DNA of 64,000 nucleotides from Rohdeia sp041398665 (GTDB lineage: Bacteria; Planctomycetota; UBA1135; GCA-002686595). The translations under genes and the position numbers were made by a program. Numbering within the stretch: position 1 is the first letter of the stretch; each line of letters begins with the position of its first letter. Below the pieces are notes generated by a model. It had not been told where the DNA came from and did no database searches. It saw nothing but the letters and a program-made list of their open reading frames with translations. This document shows, one piece after another, positions 16,716 through 26,713 of the stretch. The stretch lies in contig JAWKUH010000014.1 of assembly GCA_041398665.1 (NCBI GenBank), positions 1 to 64,000 of the forward strand, read 5' to 3'.

Positions 16716-18513
16716 TCACTGCCGAGCGCTCGACACGTCACCACCGAAGTCCGTGTGGTCGAGCGCGACGCGCTCCACGCGGTTCACGAGCATGTGCTCG
16801 AGGTCGTCAGTTGGAACGACGCGCTCTGCCACCCGCCGTCCACGGTGACGGTGACGGTCTTGGCGTCGACCGGGAACACACGCAGCGCGACGACACCGCC
16901 GTCGACGACGGGCTGCACCACGGGGTCCCCCACCTTCGAGTTCTCGGCCACCTCGACGTCGAACTCGACGACGCGCAGCTTCTCCGACGCGCGTGCGAAC
17001 GCGACGGTCTCGCCCGGCGTGACGGGTGCCGACCACGACGCGATCTCTCCGCGCCCGCGAGGACGCGTGCCGTCACGACGAGGTTCGCGGTGGGGCTGGC
17101 GAGCGAGGCCACGAGGTCGGCGACGGTCTCGTCGAACGGACGCCCACCGAGCACGGCCTCGGGACGGACGACGACCGAACCGTGCAGCGGACCCTGGAGT
17201 GCGATGCGGTCGAGCGCGTACCAGAGCTCGGTCGTCGGATCGACGTCGAGATCGGAGAAGTCGACCTCCTCCTCCTCCTCCTCCTCGGGATCCTCGCGCA
17301 CGACGTTGCCGCCAAGCTCGATCATCGACCCGACGAGGTCGTGCACGCCGTAGAGGTCGTCCGAACTCGTCCGGACCTGGAAGTAGCGGCTGTCGAAGCC
17401 GGTGTGGCGCAGCGCGCCGCCGCGCGTGGCGGTCCCGTCGCCGTCCGTGAAGGCCGCCGCGATGCGCGGCCGCGTCGCGGCGTCGAGCGCGACGACGCTC
17501 CGACCGCCCGGGTGGCGACGCAGGATCGCAGGGTCGCCGCCGACGGCCGAACACACCGTCACGACCGAGCGACCGTCCGCACCGCGCTCCGTGAACACGG
17601 CGGCCCTCCCGGTCGGGAGGAAGAACGAGGACGCCGTGCAGCTCGAGTCGACGCGCGCCGACGAACCGTAGCTCCCGAGCGTGTCCGTCCGACCGGACTC
17701 GCGCGTGCCGCTGACGTCGACCGACGGCGAGGACGTGTCCCGCGCCGCGGACCGATCGGCGACGACGGCGGCGACGTACCACCCGCCGTCGCCCGCCGCG
17801 GCCCGCACGGTGCACGACGGTCCGACCTCGACGTCCTCGTAGACGGCGTCGACCGTCGCCGAGCCCGTCGCGATCTCGACGTCGAGCTCGCGCTGGAGCT
17901 GCGCGGTGGAGGTGCCGCCCGCGCGCGACCCGTGGAAGGCGTCGGCACGAAGCTCGCGCACCCACGGGCGTCCCTGCACGTCGAGAGCGGCGACCAGCTT
18001 CCGCGCATCGGCGACGTCGAGGAACGCGGTCGGTACGTCCCCCGTTCCGCCGCCCACGACGTAGCGCTCGACACGGAGCAGCGCGTCGGCGGCGAGCGCA
18101 CTGCGCATGCCCACGAGTTCGCGCTCCATCGATCGGTGCGCCTCCATGGACGCGCGCAGCTGGACGACGTCGTCGCCGACGACGTCGATCGAACGCCATT
18201 CGTCGTCGAGTTCGTCGCCGATCCCGATCTGGAACGACTCCATGAGACCCCAGGCGCCGTCCTCGTCCGTCACCACCTCGCCGAAGTCGTCGGGGAAGAC
18301 GTATCCCAGCGCCGGAAGCAGCCACAGCATGCCGTCGGGACCTCCGTCGCTCGTGACCGAGCCGTGGACGATGTCGCCGACCGGATAGCGACGGACGAGG
18401 AGTTCGGTGGCCGTCGACCCGTCCGTCTCGTTGTCGAGGACGACGGTCTGGACGGGAGTGCTCGAGAGCGGAGCGTGCAGCGCGACGAGCGCACAGACGG
18501 AGATGCAGGACAT
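16716..18513 (-). pseudogene. Secreted protein of unknown function, apparently frameshifted near its C-terminus
   Basis: The ATG at 18513 opens a signal peptide (MSCISVCALVALHAPLSSTP). A strand follows (ELLVRRYPVGDIVHG) that resembles the YPV-D-LV motif seen in planctomycete secreted proteins; that comparison is from memory. About 490 codons read cleanly, ending in an acidic run (EDPEEEEEEEVDFSDLD) and VVVRPEAVLGGRPFDETVAD. The frame then changes near 17040 (SAPVTPGETVAFARASEKLR) and again near 16830 (DDLEHMLVNRVERVALDHTD). No catalytic motif is recognised. A canonical AAGGAG lies 6 nt before the start. It follows the sigma factor and its large membrane partner, so it may be the target or third member of that module. 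Confidence 0.6.
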
Positions 18514-18519
18514 GGTCGA

Positions 18520-18525
18520 CTCCTT
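18520..18525 (-). promoter_or_regulatory. Canonical Shine-Dalgarno site AAGGAG
   Basis: AAGGAG lies 6 nt before the ATG at 18513. It is one of the few clear ribosome-binding sites in this window and fixes the start of the secreted protein. Confidence 0.75.
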
Positions 18526-18577
18526 CACGGGAACGGATGCGTCCCGAGGTTCGAGAAGCTGATGGGGAGCGCGGCGG

Positions 18578-20431
18578 TCACGCGCGCGAGCGCGTGCCGA
18601 CGATCCTCGAGAGGTGCGCGCGCAACCGGCTCCGCACCGCGCGGGGCGCCGAGGCCCCGCGTTCCAACGCGTCCAGGGGACGCACGTCCGAGAAGCGCTC
18701 CTCGCACCACGTGGCGGCGCGTTCGAGCCCTCCCCAGATCCACACCGCGTAGAGACACGCGGCCTGCAGGCGCGCGTCCGACGGGTCGAGGTCGGCGACG
18801 GTCGCGAGCGCGTCGACGTCGCCGATACCGACCGAACTCCGACGCGGCCTCGACCCAGTTGGCGCGCTCGGCCGCGCGCACGTCGGGACGCGCCGCGCAC
18901 GCGAGGAGCACGGCCGCGGCGCGCTCGTCACCGACGAGCATCGCGCCCTCGACGATCGTCTCGAACTCCGGCGTCGACGCGTCGATGCGGTCGACGACGG
19001 CGAGGAGCTCGTCCGAGCGGACGTCGAGCACGTGCTGCCAGAGCGCCGCGCGGCGCTGCGGCGAAGCGTCCTCCTGCGCGTCCAACCACGCGAGCAGCGC
19101 CGCCTCTCCGGGCAACGAGACGAGCGCGTCGTACGCGGCCTCGTCGCGCGCGCGGCACCGCGCCTCGACCCAGCGCAGCGCGTCGCCCGCTCCGACCGCG
19201 CCGATCGCACCGAGGAGCCGGTCGCGCTCGACCGAGCGCGTCGCCTCGACGATCCGTGAGAGGAGCACGTCCGCGACCTCCGTGTCGCCGCGCAGGAACG
19301 CAGAGCGCGTCGGCGCGCCGCCTCCCCAGAGCGCCTCGTCGACGAACGACTCGGCGAGTCCCGGGACGGCCTCCGCCAACGCGTCGAACTCCGCACGATC
19401 GATCTCGCTCCACGCTCCGCGCACGAGTTCGAGCGCGTACTCGCGGACGCGCTCGTCGGCGAACTCCGGCGGGTACGCGCGGTACGCGTCGACGACGTCG
19501 CGGGCGTCGACGTCCCCGCGCCCGTGGCGACGGCCAGTGCACGGGTCGCACCGCACAGCACCGCCGAGCGGAAGGCGACCTCGGCGTCCGCACCGCCGCT
19601 CGCGAGGCGCGCGGCGGCGAACTCCTCCGCCGCCGCGTCGTCGTTCGCGAGCACGAGGCACGACGCCGCCACGGCGAGTTCGGGGCGAGCCTGCGCGTCG
19701 ATCTCGTCGGCGCGGCGCCGCACGATCGCGACGAAGTTCCGGGCGCCGCCGACCCGTCCCTCGAACTCGCTCCGGACGGCGTCGCGCCAGGTCGCGAGGC
19801 TGCGGCGCGTCGGCACCGCGGGGAGCGCGACGGCGAGGAGCGCGCGATCGAGTGCCGCCGCGGCGGCGGCGCGGCGCTCGGGATCCTCGTCCGGTACGTC
19901 GCTGGCGAGCGTGACGGCGGGACTCGCGAACGGTCCGGCGAACGGCGCGTCGTCGAAGGGGGTCACCTCGTCCGGCACCTCCGCCGTCCCGTGCCCGACG
20001 TTCTCCTCGGGGACGGAGGCGACGGGACCTCGCGCCGGTCCGTCGTGCGACGCACCGTCGTCGCGCTCGTCGGAGCGCGGCGCACCGAGGTCGGCGAGGA
20101 CCGCGATCGTCGCTGCGGCGGCAGCGGCGCCGAACGCGATCGCGAGCGGCCATCCGACGCGGCGCGGCGCTCCTTTCGTCTTCTTCGGAAGCTCGTCCTC
20201 ACGATCGAGCCGCGCCTCGAGCCGAGCGGCGAAACCCTCGAGGTCGAAGGGCTCGGACTCGGGGTCGTCGAGCCGCTCGAGCGCCTCGACGAGCGCTCGA
20301 TCGCGTTCGAGTTCGGTCGCGACGCGCGGATCGCGGCGCGCCGCGTCCTCCAGTTCGAGCCAACCGTCGGCGTCGAGCGTCCCGTCGAACGCGCGCCCGA
20401 GCAACGTGCGGATGCGGCGGCGCGAGCTCAC
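18578..20431 (-). pseudogene. Large membrane-anchored anti-sigma-like protein with two compensating frameshifts
   Basis: The GTG at 20431 overlaps the sigma-factor stop as GTGA. The first about 85 residues are cytosolic and charged (LLGRAFDGTLDADGWLELED). A single transmembrane helix (GWPLAIAFGAAAAAATIAVL) and a Pro/Asp/Glu-rich linker follow. The remaining about 480 codons form helical, HEAT-like repeats (LAVAASCLVLANDDAAAEEF; ALLAWLDAQEDASPQRRAAL). The frame changes near 19510 and returns near 18830, so start and stop agree (618 codons). The topology (short cytosolic head, one helix, large extracytoplasmic part) and coupling to an ECF sigma gene suggest an anti-sigma or sensor, though no zinc-binding HxxxCxxC is seen. 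Inference is moderate. Confidence 0.55.
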
Positions 20432-21049
20432 GACTCCCCTCCCTCGAGCCAGGGCGCGAGTTCCGCCGCGAGCCGGCGCCGCGCCTTCATGACCTGGATG
20501 CGCACCGTGCCGGGCGCGAGCCCGAGGATGCGCGCGACCTCGTCGTAGGGCCGCTCCTCGACGACGCGCAGGACGAGCGCGGCGCGCAGTCGGTGCGGCA
20601 AGCGCGCGAGCGACGCGCGCAGCGCCGCCGTCAGCTCGCGACCGCGCGCGTGCCCCTCGGGGCCCGCTCCGCGGTCGACGTCGCGCTCGGCGTCGAGCGG
20701 GTCGGTCGGTCGCCGCTTCGCGCGTCCGTGGTCGCGCGCGAGGTTGACGGCGATGCGCAGCAGCCAGCCCTCGACCGAGCCGCGGCCGTCGAACTGCTCC
20801 CGGCGCTTCCAGGCCCGTACGAAGACCTCCTGGAGGAGGTCGTCCGCGTCGTCGCGACTCGCGACGAGCCGCACGAGGAGGGCGCGGACGCGCACGCCGT
20901 GCACGCGCACGAGCTCGGCGAAGGCGCGCCGGTCCCCGCCGCGAAACGCGCCCGCCACAGCTCCGGCGACCCCGCCGTCCCGCGCGGCGCCTCGCCCCGT
21001 CGCCCGTGAGGGCGGCGGCGAGGAGACCGTCGAAGAGGGATCGGGACAT
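20428..21049 (-). CDS. ECF-type RNA polymerase sigma factor
   Basis: Region 2 is clear: GDRRAFAELVRVHGVRVRAL, then RDDADDLLQEVFVRAWKRRE and VEGWLLRIAVNLARDHGRAK. Region 4 is LVLRVVEERPYDEVARILGL followed by APGTVRIQVMKARRRLA. Region 3 is missing, as expected for the ECF class. The start is uncertain. MSRSLFDGLLAAALTGDGA at 21049 looks coding but is in another frame, needing a 1-nt shift near 20985. The same-frame alternatives are a GTG at 20958 (176 residues, a normal ECF length) or a GTG at 21090 with an unlikely N-terminus. It is translationally coupled to the membrane protein downstream, which probably controls it. Confidence 0.85.
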
Positions 21050-21121
21050 GGCGAGGACCTGGGCCACGCCCGTCCGGACGGAGGGCGCACCGGTGTGTTA
21101 TCCGGCTCCTCGGGAATGATC

Positions 21122-23784
21122 TCAGAAGAAGAAGGGCGCGCCCGCCTCCGCGCCCTCCGCCTCGCCGTAGCGCGAGAGTTCGATCACGACCCGCGCCCCC
21201 TCCGCCGGCACCTCGATCTCCCGCGCGAGGACCGCCCCCTCCGCGTCGAGGAACGGCGGCGAGCCCTCCGGGACGAGCGCCGCGCGTGCGACGACCGTCA
21301 CCTTCCCCGGCCGCGCCAGGTCGAAGCGGCACAGGCCGTCCGCCCCGACCTCGGCGGTGCGGTGCGCGAAGAGCGGCGCGTCGCCCTCCGCGCGCAGCGT
21401 CACGAGGATCTTCCCGCCCGCCGGGAAGTCCTGCGGGGCGCGCACCTCGAGTTCGAGGCGCGGCCCGCGTTCGAGCTGCACCGACACGTAGGGCTCGGGT
21501 CGCACGTCGTCCTGCGGCACGCAGCCCGTCGCGGCGACGACGAGCCGTCGGTCGAACGCGGCGGGCAGTGCGAGCACGACGTCCCACGGACCCTCGCTCG
21601 GACCCGCCGACTGCCACAGCACCTCGCCGTCGCCGCCGGCGCGCACCTCGACCTGCAGGCGCGGGTCGCTCGGAGCCGCGTCGTCCGCGGGCGGTGCGAC
21701 GACGTGGAGCTCGCACACCGCGAGGAAAGGTGTGAGGTCGAGCGGCGACAGCGCGGGATGGTCGCCCTCGCCGCGGAGCAGCGGCACGATCGGTCCGGAC
21801 TCGGCGACGACGAACCGGTCGCCGAGCATGGCGCGCACGAGCAAGGGTCGCAGCGGGAGCGGGCTCGCGACGAAGCGACCCGACGCCTCGGCTCGGACGG
21901 TCTCCAGCACCTCGTCCGACACGGCGTCGACGAAGCGCAGCACGACGCCGTTCGGCTCGAGCGGCGACGGTACGACGAGTCGACCGGCGAGCCGGCCGGT
22001 GCCCGCGAGGTCGATCGCGACGAGTGATCTGGGCAACGCCGCGACCGCGCTCTCCGTGGAGTGCGCGGGGTGGCTCGCGAGCACGAACGCGCGCGTGGCT
22101 CCGCTGCGGTGCGCGAACACGGTGCGTCCCGCGTCGTCGGTCGCGAACGGTCCGCCCGCGACCGGCGTCCACGCGCAACCCGGCGCGGGCTGCGGGATCG
22201 ACGCGGTCGGACCGCGGCGCTCGACGTCCGGCACGCCCTCGGCGCCGCTCGCGAGCTCGTCGACGCGCACCTCGACCCAGGCGTGCACGAGCGCGCCGCC
22301 GAGCGGACCGCGGTGACCCGTGACGAGCACGCCGGTGCGCTCCGAACGGTCGCGCAGCACGACGTCGCCGAGGTCGACGGTGCCGCCGTCGACGGGCGTC
22401 CCGATCTCGAGGGGGTCCGAGGCGCAGCCGTGCGCCGTGCACACGAGCGCGTCGGCACCGCCGTCCGTCGGACGCCACAGCACGAACCGTCCCTGTGCGT
22501 CCGCACGTCCCGGCTCGACGTCGAACAGACCGAGTCGGTCGCCGTCGTGGTGTTCGACGGTGAACGCGGCGTCGGCGAGCGGCGCGCCGCCCGCGAGCAC
22601 GAGGCGCCCGCGCACCGCCGCTCCGAGCGGCCACGACTCGACGCGCACGCGCACCACCTCGCCGGCGTGCTGCGGCGCCTCGACGCCGACCTCGACGGAC
22701 TCGCCCTCGTAGAGTCCGACGTGCAGCGCGAGCGGGATGCCGACGCCGACGTGGTGCCAGCGCAGCGTCCGGTCGCGCACGAGCTGCGGCGTCGCCGCAC
22801 CGTCGAGGCCGGAACGCCGTGGGCAGTCGCACGCGCTTGCCGCCCGCGTACGGGTAGTGCACGAGCACACCTGCGAGTCCCGGCGGGACCGGCGCGTCGC
22901 CCACGAGGTCGGCGACGACGCTGCCGAACGGCGGGCACACGAGCTCGACGATCCGTCCGTCGAGCGTATCGAGCTCGACGGGGCGCTCGACGGGCTCCTC
23001 GAACACCCCCTCGACGCGCACGGCGTGGCGTTCGTCGCCGCGGTCGGGCACGTCGAAGCTCGCGTGAACGCGGCGAGTCCGTTCGGTCCCGTCACCGCGC
23101 GTTCGACGACGCGCGGCAGACGCTGGTCGCCGACGACGTGCGCGACGTGGATCCCTTCGAGCACGTGTCCCGCGGTGTCGACGACACGCACGACGAGCCC
23201 GTTGCGGACGGCGACCGTGACCTCGATCGGTTCGACCCACTCGTCGGGTTCGATCATGCGCTGCCCCACCGACTTGCCGGCGCGCGCGACGACGCCGACG
23301 ACCTGACCGACGCGCGAAGGGCACGCGCACGCGCCCCGCCGCGTCGGCGACGAACGTGCGCGCGTTCGACTCGACGAGGAGGGAAGGTCTCCTCGCCCGC
23401 GAGTGCGCGCGCGAAGAGTCGGCGCGCACCGACGGCGGCGGGATCGACGAAGGAGACCGTCGCTCCCGCGACCGGTTCGCGCGTCCCCTCCTCGAGCACG
23501 ACGAGATCGAGGCCGGACTCGGGCCAGGGCTCGGGTTCGGGATCCGACCGCCGCGCCGCGTCTCGGCGAGGCGCGACGCGGCTCGACTCGCTCGGCAGCG
23601 CGCCGAGCGGCCGCTCTCCGACACCGGTCGGCTCGGCGCCTCCCTCCTGCGGTCGCTCGCCCGCACCGCGCGCGCCGCCCGCAGCGAACGGCGCGGTCCT
23701 CTCCGGCGTCCCCGTCCGGAGGAACAGGTACGCCGTGGCGACGAGCGCCACGGCGATGGCGACGAGCAGCGCGGGTCGGCGCAT
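21122..23784 (-). pseudogene. Large secreted protein with carboxypeptidase-regulatory-like domains, about four frameshifts in its first third
   Basis: The ATG at 23784 opens a membrane/signal helix (LLVAIAVALVATAYLFLRTG) and a Gly/Glu/Pro linker. Several beta-sandwich repeats of the CarboxypepD_reg type follow: LDLVVLEEGTREPVAGATVS, PIEVTVAVRNGLVVRVVDTA, AAVRGRLVLAGGAPLADAAF, RLAGRLVVPSPLEPNGVVLR. The frame changes four times between about 23380 and 22820; from about 22820 to the stop one clean frame of about 565 codons runs to a Phe-rich end. Such domains are found in surface or periplasmic proteins and have no proven enzyme role. It lies 72 nt upstream of the sigma gene on the same strand. 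The product would be close to 890 residues if repaired. Confidence 0.6.
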
Positions 23785-23877
23785 CGCCCCACTGTAGGCG
23801 GCGCGGGTCGCTCGCGTGCGCGCGGCCCGCGCGGGGACGCCTCGGCGAGTTCCGACCGTCCGTCGACGCGACCGGGG

Positions 23878-23905
23878 TGACGCGGCCCGCGGAGGCGGGT
23901 AGCTT
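23878..23905 (+). promoter_or_regulatory. Putative promoter placing transcription start at or next to the ATG
   Basis: TAGCTT at 23900-23905 fits a TAnnnT -10 box, and GTGACG about 17 nt upstream is a 4/6 match to TTGACA. Transcription would then begin close to the ATG at 23912, giving a leaderless or very short-leader message; no Shine-Dalgarno site is present. Confidence 0.35.
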
Positions 23906-23911
23906 CGCCCC

Positions 23912-25492
23912 ATGAGGATGCTCGCCCTCGTTGGTGCGCTCGTCGCGCTCTCCTTCGGTCTCGCCCTCGGCGCGGAGGTCGCGGAGCGCGCCGTCACCGC
24001 CCCGTCCGACGACCGCCTCGTCCTCACGGGCCGCGCGGTGCGTCCCGACGGGGCGCCGCTCGCCGGACGCGTGTCGATCTGGATCTCCTCCGCGAACGGT
24101 CACTCCGCCTCCGGAAGCGGGAGGGCCGCGCGGCTCGACGGTCGAGGGCGCTTCCGCGTCGAGTTCGCGGAGCAGGACGACGCGCGCTACGCCATCGTCA
24201 CGGTGACCGGGGAGGACCCCGTCGCGCAGGGACTCGCGCCCGACGCGCGGGCGCGCCACGACCTCACCGACGGTCCGCGCCACGGCGCGGTGGATCTCGG
24301 CGATCTCGTGATCGCACCGTGGAGCGTCGCCGGTCTGCGCGAACTCGACGACGACGCGCTGATCGAGGCGTACGAACACGATCGACGCCTCGTCTCTCTC
24401 GGTGCGGACTTCGGCATCGAGGTCGAGGGCGCGCTGTCGGAGATGGCGCGGCGCGGAGGCCTGCGGTTCGAGACGTACCTGCGCACGGAGTTCGAGCGGG
24501 CGAACACCGACGGGCCGACGGGCGCCGCGTGGTTCTGTCGCGAGGACCGCACCATCCTCCTCACCGCACTCCGCCGCGCGGAGCGCCGCGCCGACCCGTT
24601 GACGCTCGAACTCGCGACGACGGAGCCGCTGGTCGTGACCTTCCCCGGTCGCACGCAGCTTCACGGCGTGCTGCGCAACACCGACCCCGACGGCCTCGTG
24701 ATCGAGATGGTCGAGGGCGGCGACCAACGCAGCGGGCGCGCGGAGAAGCTGCGCGTCGAGGCGTTCCTCGAGGACGGCACGAAGGTGCCGGCGAGGGAGT
24801 GGCAGGCCGACCTCGGAGGCGGTCTCGCGGTCTACCGTGCCGTCGCCCCGGGTGACGCCGTCGACGTCTCGTGCGTCGTCGAGGACTATGTGGTGTTCCC
24901 GGGACCCGGCGTGTACGAGGTCCGCGTCGCCGCGCACGTGCGCGACCCGATCGCGCACGTCTCGTCGCTCGAGGGGCGCGTCGTCCTCGAGGCGGAGCCC
25001 GTGGTTGTCGTGCTCCGCGCGCTCGAGCTGCGCGTCGCGCGCACGCGGCTCGACGAGTTGCGGCGCGCGATCGACGAGCTCCCCTTCGACGCGCCGGTCC
25101 CGCTGCTCCGCAACCCGTGGGTGCCGGGACTCGAGTTCGCGCGCGAGCCCGAGGGACCGATGGAGGTCCTCCTGTGCGCGGGGTACGAGGCGGTGCCGGC
25201 GCTGCTCGAGGCGCTCGACGCGCTCGACCCCCGGGCGGACCTGGATCGCGCGCGCTGGATCCTGGGGCTGCTCCACGACGTCACGGGTCTCGCCGACCCG
25301 ACACTGACGGGCGCCGTGCCGTCGCAACGGTGGCTCGACGACGTGCCCTGCGTCGCGGTGCCGCGGCGCGCGAGCCCCTTCCCGTTCCGACACGAGCGCG
25401 ACCGACGACTGCGCGAGGACGGCATCGCGCGCTCGATCGAGGCCTGGCGCACGGCGCGCCTGTGGTTCGACGTCACCACCACGGACCGATAG
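23912..25492 (+). CDS. Secreted protein of unknown function with Ig-like N-terminal domain
   Basis: A 526-residue protein with a signal peptide (MRMLALVGALVALSFGLALG). Residues about 35-130 form a carboxypeptidase-regulatory-like sandwich: LVLTGRAVRPDGAPLAGRVS, ending VDLGDLVIAPWSVAGL. The middle and C-terminal parts have alternating strands (RTQLHGVLRNTDPDGLVIEM) and a helical segment (ELRVARTRLDELRRAIDELP), with no catalytic motif I recognise. It is divergent from the large domain-sharing gene at 21122-23784, whose start lies 127 nt away, so both may respond to the same region. Its stop is 15 nt from the convergent antiporter gene. The reading frame is intact throughout, unlike its neighbour. 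Confidence 0.8.
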   Translation: MRMLALVGALVALSFGLALGAEVAERAVTAPSDDRLVLTGRAVRPDGAPLAGRVSIWISSANGHSASGSGRAARLDGRGRFRVEFAEQDDARYAIVTVTGEDPVAQGLAPDARARHDLTDGPRHGAVDLGDLVIAPWSVAGLRELDDDALIEAYEHDRRLVSLGADFGIEVEGALSEMARRGGLRFETYLRTEFERANTDGPTGAAWFCREDRTILLTALRRAERRADPLTLELATTEPLVVTFPGRTQLHGVLRNTDPDGLVIEMVEGGDQRSGRAEKLRVEAFLEDGTKVPAREWQADLGGGLAVYRAVAPGDAVDVSCVVEDYVVFPGPGVYEVRVAAHVRDPIAHVSSLEGRVVLEAEPVVVVLRALELRVARTRLDELRRAIDELPFDAPVPLLRNPWVPGLEFAREPEGPMEVLLCAGYEAVPALLEALDALDPRADLDRARWILGLLHDVTGLADPTLTGAVPSQRWLDDVPCVAVPRRASPFPFRHERDRRLREDGIARSIEAWRTARLWFDVTTTDR

Positions 25493-25507
25493 TGCGGGGA
25501 ACGTCGG

Positions 25508-26665
25508 TCACGCCCGCTCGCGCAGCGCGCGTGCGACGCCGAAGATCCACAGCGGGCTGACGAGCAACGAGACCGAGATCACGGCGAGCGTCGTCTGGTA
25601 GCCGAAGTCGCCGATGATCCCCGACTGGTGGCCGACCAGGGCGAGCACGAAGCTGAACTCGCCGACCTGCGCGAGGAACGAGGCGCCGACGAGGCCCTGG
25701 CGCCACGAACGCCCGAGCAGTCGGAGCACGAAGGCGTTGATGCCGGTGTTCGCGGCGAGGACGACGAGCACGAGGCCGAGCACGAGGACCCACTCGTCGC
25801 GCATGAAGTCGAGGTCGATCAACAGGCCGACGGAGACGAAGAAGATCGCGACGAACACGACCTCGAACGGCTTGAGGTGCTCGTGGAACCGGCGCGTCTC
25901 CTGCGCGGCGCCGACCACGATCCCCGCGAGGAACGTCCCGAGCGCGGCCGAGAGGTGGAGCAGCGACGCCACCACCGCGAAGCCCGAGCAGACGAGCAAC
26001 GCGACGAAGACCTGGAGCTCGGGGTCGCCGTCGAGCGCGCGCACGAAGGGCAGTTCGAAGCGTTCGCGGCGCGCGACCCACCAGATCAGGGCGGCGGCGC
26101 CGATGGCGCCGAGCACCTGCAACACGATCTGTTCCGCGCCCGGGCCAGTCCCCGCGAGGAGTCCGATGCCGATCAGCATCGGCACGACGGCGAGATCCTG
26201 CGCCAGGAGCACGGCGACCACGTCGCGCCCGACCTCCTCGTCGACGTCGCGACCCTGCCGCAGCACCTTGAGTACGACGGCCGTGCTGCTGAGGCTGATG
26301 ACGCAACCGAGCAGGACGACGCGGTTCGCGCCCCAGTCGAGTGCGGCACCGACGAGGGCGACGCAACCGATGCTGATGCCGATCTGGAGGCCCGTGCCGA
26401 GGACGGCGACGCGCCAGCGCTGGATCAGCGCGCGCGGCGAGATCTCCATGCCGGCGAAGAACAGCAGGAGCAGCACGCCGAACGCGCCCATGCGTTCGAA
26501 CACCGGACCGCCGTCCACGAGTCCGATCCCCTGCGGTCCGAGCGCGACGCCCGCCAGCAGGTAGGCGACGACGAGCGGCTGACCGAAGCGCCGCAGGACG
26601 AGCCCGATGACGACGATCGCGAGCGCGGCGCCCGCGATGTGCGGCATCAGGGGGTCCATGTGCAT
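25508..26665 (-). CDS. CPA2-family cation:proton antiporter (KefB/GerN-like membrane domain)
   Basis: A 385-residue membrane protein with about 12-13 hydrophobic segments. It has the CPA2 hallmarks: GQPLVVAYLLAGVALGPQGI in the first helices, LLFFAGMEISP, the unwound helix LGCVISLSSTAVVLKVL, VLLAQDLAVVPML with the expected QD, and HLSAALGTFLAGIVVGA. Length equals the transmembrane part alone; no TrkA-N or TrkA-C regulatory domain follows, so it resembles GerN-type Na+/H+ or K+/H+ exchangers rather than full KefB/C. Two nearby ATGs (26665 and 26659) are possible starts. It is convergent with the secreted-protein gene. Confidence 0.92.
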   Translation of the reverse strand: MHMDPLMPHIAGAALAIVVIGLVLRRFGQPLVVAYLLAGVALGPQGIGLVDGGPVFERMGAFGVLLLLFFAGMEISPRALIQRWRVAVLGTGLQIGISIGCVALVGAALDWGANRVVLLGCVISLSSTAVVLKVLRQGRDVDEEVGRDVVAVLLAQDLAVVPMLIGIGLLAGTGPGAEQIVLQVLGAIGAAALIWWVARRERFELPFVRALDGDPELQVFVALLVCSGFAVVASLLHLSAALGTFLAGIVVGAAQETRRFHEHLKPFEVVFVAIFFVSVGLLIDLDFMRDEWVLVLGLVLVVLAANTGINAFVLRLLGRSWRQGLVGASFLAQVGEFSFVLALVGHQSGIIGDFGYQTTLAVISVSLLVSPLWIFGVARALRERA

Positions 26666-26713
26666 GGGTGGTGCGCCGCTCCTCGGTCCATGCGCTCGCT
26701 CTCGGTACGCGCG

